From: Aureibaculum sp. 2308TA14-22
GTDB lineage: Bacteria > Bacteroidota > Bacteroidia > Flavobacteriales > Flavobacteriaceae
Direction: 5' to 3'
Assembly (NCBI RefSeq): GCF_040538665.1
Contig: NZ_JBEWXT010000001.1
Coordinates: forward strand, 558,001-622,000
Length of the DNA: 64,000 nt
The position numbers were made by a program, and so were the translations under genes. This document shows positions 62,622-64,000 of the stretch, one piece after another (position 1 is the first letter of the stretch; each line of letters starts with the position of its first letter). Below the pieces are notes generated by a model. That model was not told the origin of the DNA and made no database searches. It saw only the letters and a program-made list of their open reading frames with translations.

Positions 62622-63830
62622 TTAAGCTGTCCTTTCCAAAAGAGCCATATAAAATCCGTCAAATCCAGATTTAGCTGGGGAGACTTTTTTCTCTTTTATG
62701 AGGTTAAAATTCTCGTGCGTTTTTAAAAATGCCTGTACTTGCTTTTCGTTTTCAGAAGGTAAAATAGAACAAGTAGCATATACCATTTTTCCGCCAATTT
62801 TTAAGAATTTAGCATACGTTTCAAGAATTTCTACCTGTGTTTTTTTAATATTCTCGATAAATTCAGGTTGCAATTTCCACTTCGCGTCGGGATTTCTTTT
62901 CAGAACACCCAATCCGCTGCAAGGAGCATCTATTAAAACTCTATCCGCTTGGTTGTAGAGTTTTTTAATGACTTTAGTTGAGTCTATATGTCGCGGTTCT
63001 ATGTTGTGAGCTCCAGCACGTTTTGCCCTACGTTTTAATTCTTTAAGTTTGTTTGCATAAATATCAAGAGCGATAATTTGCCCTTTGTTTTGCATTAAGG
63101 CTGATAAATGTAATGCTTTACCTCCAGCACCAGCACAGGCATCAATAACTCGCATGCCGGGTTGTACATCTAAATATTCAGCTACCAATTGTGATGAAGC
63201 ATCTTGCACTTCAAAAAAACCTTTTTTAAACGCCTCGGTTCTAAATACATTTTTACGTTCTACTAATTTTAAAGCATCGGGATTACCCTCTAAAAATTCA
63301 GAAACTATCTCTTCTTCTAATAATGTTTTATGGAGATTTTTTTTCGTCGTTTTTAAAGTGTTTGCTCGTAAAACAACACTAGCTTGTTGGTTTAGGGCTT
63401 GGATTTCTTTATCCCATTGTTTTCCTAATTCCTTTTCGCCTAGCTCATCTAACCAATCTGGAATGGATTCGCGAATAGCACGATTACTTTGAAATTCATC
63501 AAACTTACCTTTAAAACGGCGGGTAGGTGTTCCTTCAAATTGTTTCCAATCGGGTAGCACAATGCCTTTTAAGGTAGCCCAAACCGTAAATATTTTCCAA
63601 AGGTTTTCTTGTGTAAAATGATTTTTTGTCCCCGCAATTTCGTTGTACAATCTTTTCCAACGTACACAGTCATATACGGTTTCTGCAATAAAGGCTCTAT
63701 CTCTAGAACCCCAACGGGTATCCCTTTTTAAGGTTTTTGCAACTACTTTATCGGCATAAAGACCATCATTGAAGATATAATTAAGCGAGTCTATAACTGC
63801 TAATACTAAATTTCTGTGTAAACGCATCAA
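62622..63830 (-). CDS. RsmB/NOP-family RNA cytosine-5 methyltransferase
   Basis: A 402-residue SAM-dependent methyltransferase. The N-terminal 140 residues are a NusB-like helical domain (RDTRWGSRDRAFIAETVYDC). The SAM site is VIDACAGAGGKALHLSAL near 225-242, motif IV is LIDAPCSGLGVLKRNPDAKW near 291-310, and motif VI with the catalytic Cys is MVYATCSILPSENEKQVQ near 346-363. RsmB methylates C967 of 16S rRNA; the exact target here is unverified. Start context MMRLHRNLVLAVIDSLNYIF; a second Met one residue later is the alternative. Confidence 0.92.
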   Translation of the reverse strand: MMRLHRNLVLAVIDSLNYIFNDGLYADKVVAKTLKRDTRWGSRDRAFIAETVYDCVRWKRLYNEIAGTKNHFTQENLWKIFTVWATLKGIVLPDWKQFEGTPTRRFKGKFDEFQSNRAIRESIPDWLDELGEKELGKQWDKEIQALNQQASVVLRANTLKTTKKNLHKTLLEEEIVSEFLEGNPDALKLVERKNVFRTEAFKKGFFEVQDASSQLVAEYLDVQPGMRVIDACAGAGGKALHLSALMQNKGQIIALDIYANKLKELKRRAKRAGAHNIEPRHIDSTKVIKKLYNQADRVLIDAPCSGLGVLKRNPDAKWKLQPEFIENIKKTQVEILETYAKFLKIGGKMVYATCSILPSENEKQVQAFLKTHENFNLIKEKKVSPAKSGFDGFYMALLERTA

Positions 63831-63891
63831 CTATTTAATTTGAGGATGCAAATGTAACTAATAAAGCCGTGAGTTGTAGTGGAGTTAAGCA

Positions 63892-64000
63892 CTAAAATTT
63901 TTCAAAAACTCCCAGTCCAAACAAAGCAAAATCATATTTTACAGGATCGGTTGGATCTAATTGACGTAAATTACTGTCTAATTCCGCCAAAGCTTTACCA
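63892..64000 (-). CDS. C-terminal fragment of a TIGR02757-like protein
   Basis: The minus strand has an open frame from the window's right edge to a TAG at 63892. The visible residues are GKALAELDSNLRQLD, PTDPVKYDFALFGLGVF, EKF. The ending DPVKYDFALFGLGVF is what I recall for the TIGR02757/DUF2400 family of uncharacterised proteins common in Bacteroidota. The gene continues beyond 64000, so length and start cannot be judged. Confidence 0.7.
   Translation of the reverse strand, partial: GKALAELDSNLRQLDPTDPVKYDFALFGLGVFEKF

Noticed and set aside
63085-63492. A long open frame on the opposite strand of the RsmB-like gene (135 codons)
   Set aside because: It lies inside a conserved gene with all catalytic motifs, has Cys- and Ser-rich composition without domain patterns, and follows the codon shadow of the real gene.
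1-64000. CRISPR arrays, tRNA or rRNA genes, insertion sequences, integrase
   Set aside because: Scanning both strands by eye showed no regularly spaced repeats, no cloverleaf-like sequence in gaps and no transposase or integrase motif. Small isolated RNA genes could still have been missed.

Overview
The window is chromosomal DNA from a Bacteroidota bacterium, most likely a marine member of the Flavobacteriaceae. The basis is the AT-rich sequence, start sites without Shine-Dalgarno signals, several promoters of the Bacteroidota type (TTG about 20 nt before TAnnTTTG), a DnaX without the zinc module, and many lipoproteins, TonB-type receptors and Bacteroidota-style palindromic repeats. No rRNA, tRNA, CRISPR array, prophage or transposase was found.

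Layout. 1-3163: outer-membrane folding factors (a PPIase-like fragment and SurA) followed by a MoxR ATPase. A lipoprotein gene follows, and beyond it lies a diverged second copy of the moxR 3' end (4014-4178), which suggests a past recombination or insertion. 4316-13829: an SMP-30-type lactonase and a planctomycete-like block (DUF2231/cytochrome/LRR protein, beta-propeller, DUF1501 protein, PSCyt1-DUF1549-DUF1553 protein, formylglycine sulfatase), probably for degrading external organic or sulfated substrates. 14431-24337: an accessory island on the + strand with a PPP-type phosphatase, FHA-winged-helix regulator, Ser/Thr kinase, J-like zinc membrane protein, divergent GrpE, a large atypical Hsp70, a TPR-TM-OmpA-like protein, a stand-alone Clp-N protein and two paralogous tail-anchored small proteins. 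This is the best candidate for an undescribed system: a phospho-controlled, envelope-anchored chaperone machine.

24346-38759: housekeeping genes (mnmE, miaE, dnaX, acyl-CoA ligase, pheT, pyrD, purL). Between the DUF4870 gene and miaE are a consensus promoter and two copies of a hairpin RNA whose inner stem changes while pairing is kept, probably a non-coding RNA gene. 34455-35051 holds a DUF559 nuclease-like gene beside nested palindromes. purL carries two in-frame stretches that look like intergenic repeat sequences, and the GT-C gene at 44919 carries a third.

39816-42986: a cobalamin riboswitch controls a TonB-dependent receptor and a BtuG-like propeller lipoprotein, closed by a clear terminator. 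43053-56834: a Tat-exported Gfo/Idh/MocA oxidoreductase, a DinB protein, glycosyltransferases, a MORN protein, a polyferredoxin with an FAD oxidoreductase, and a run of envelope genes (DUF547, beta-barrel, GH113-like, lipoprotein, Omp85-like). 56852-60685: a five-gene arsenosugar biosynthesis operon. 60801-64000: fructosamine-kinase-like protein, a hypothetical exported protein, a palindromic repeat, an RsmB-like rRNA methyltransferase and the end of a TIGR02757-like gene.
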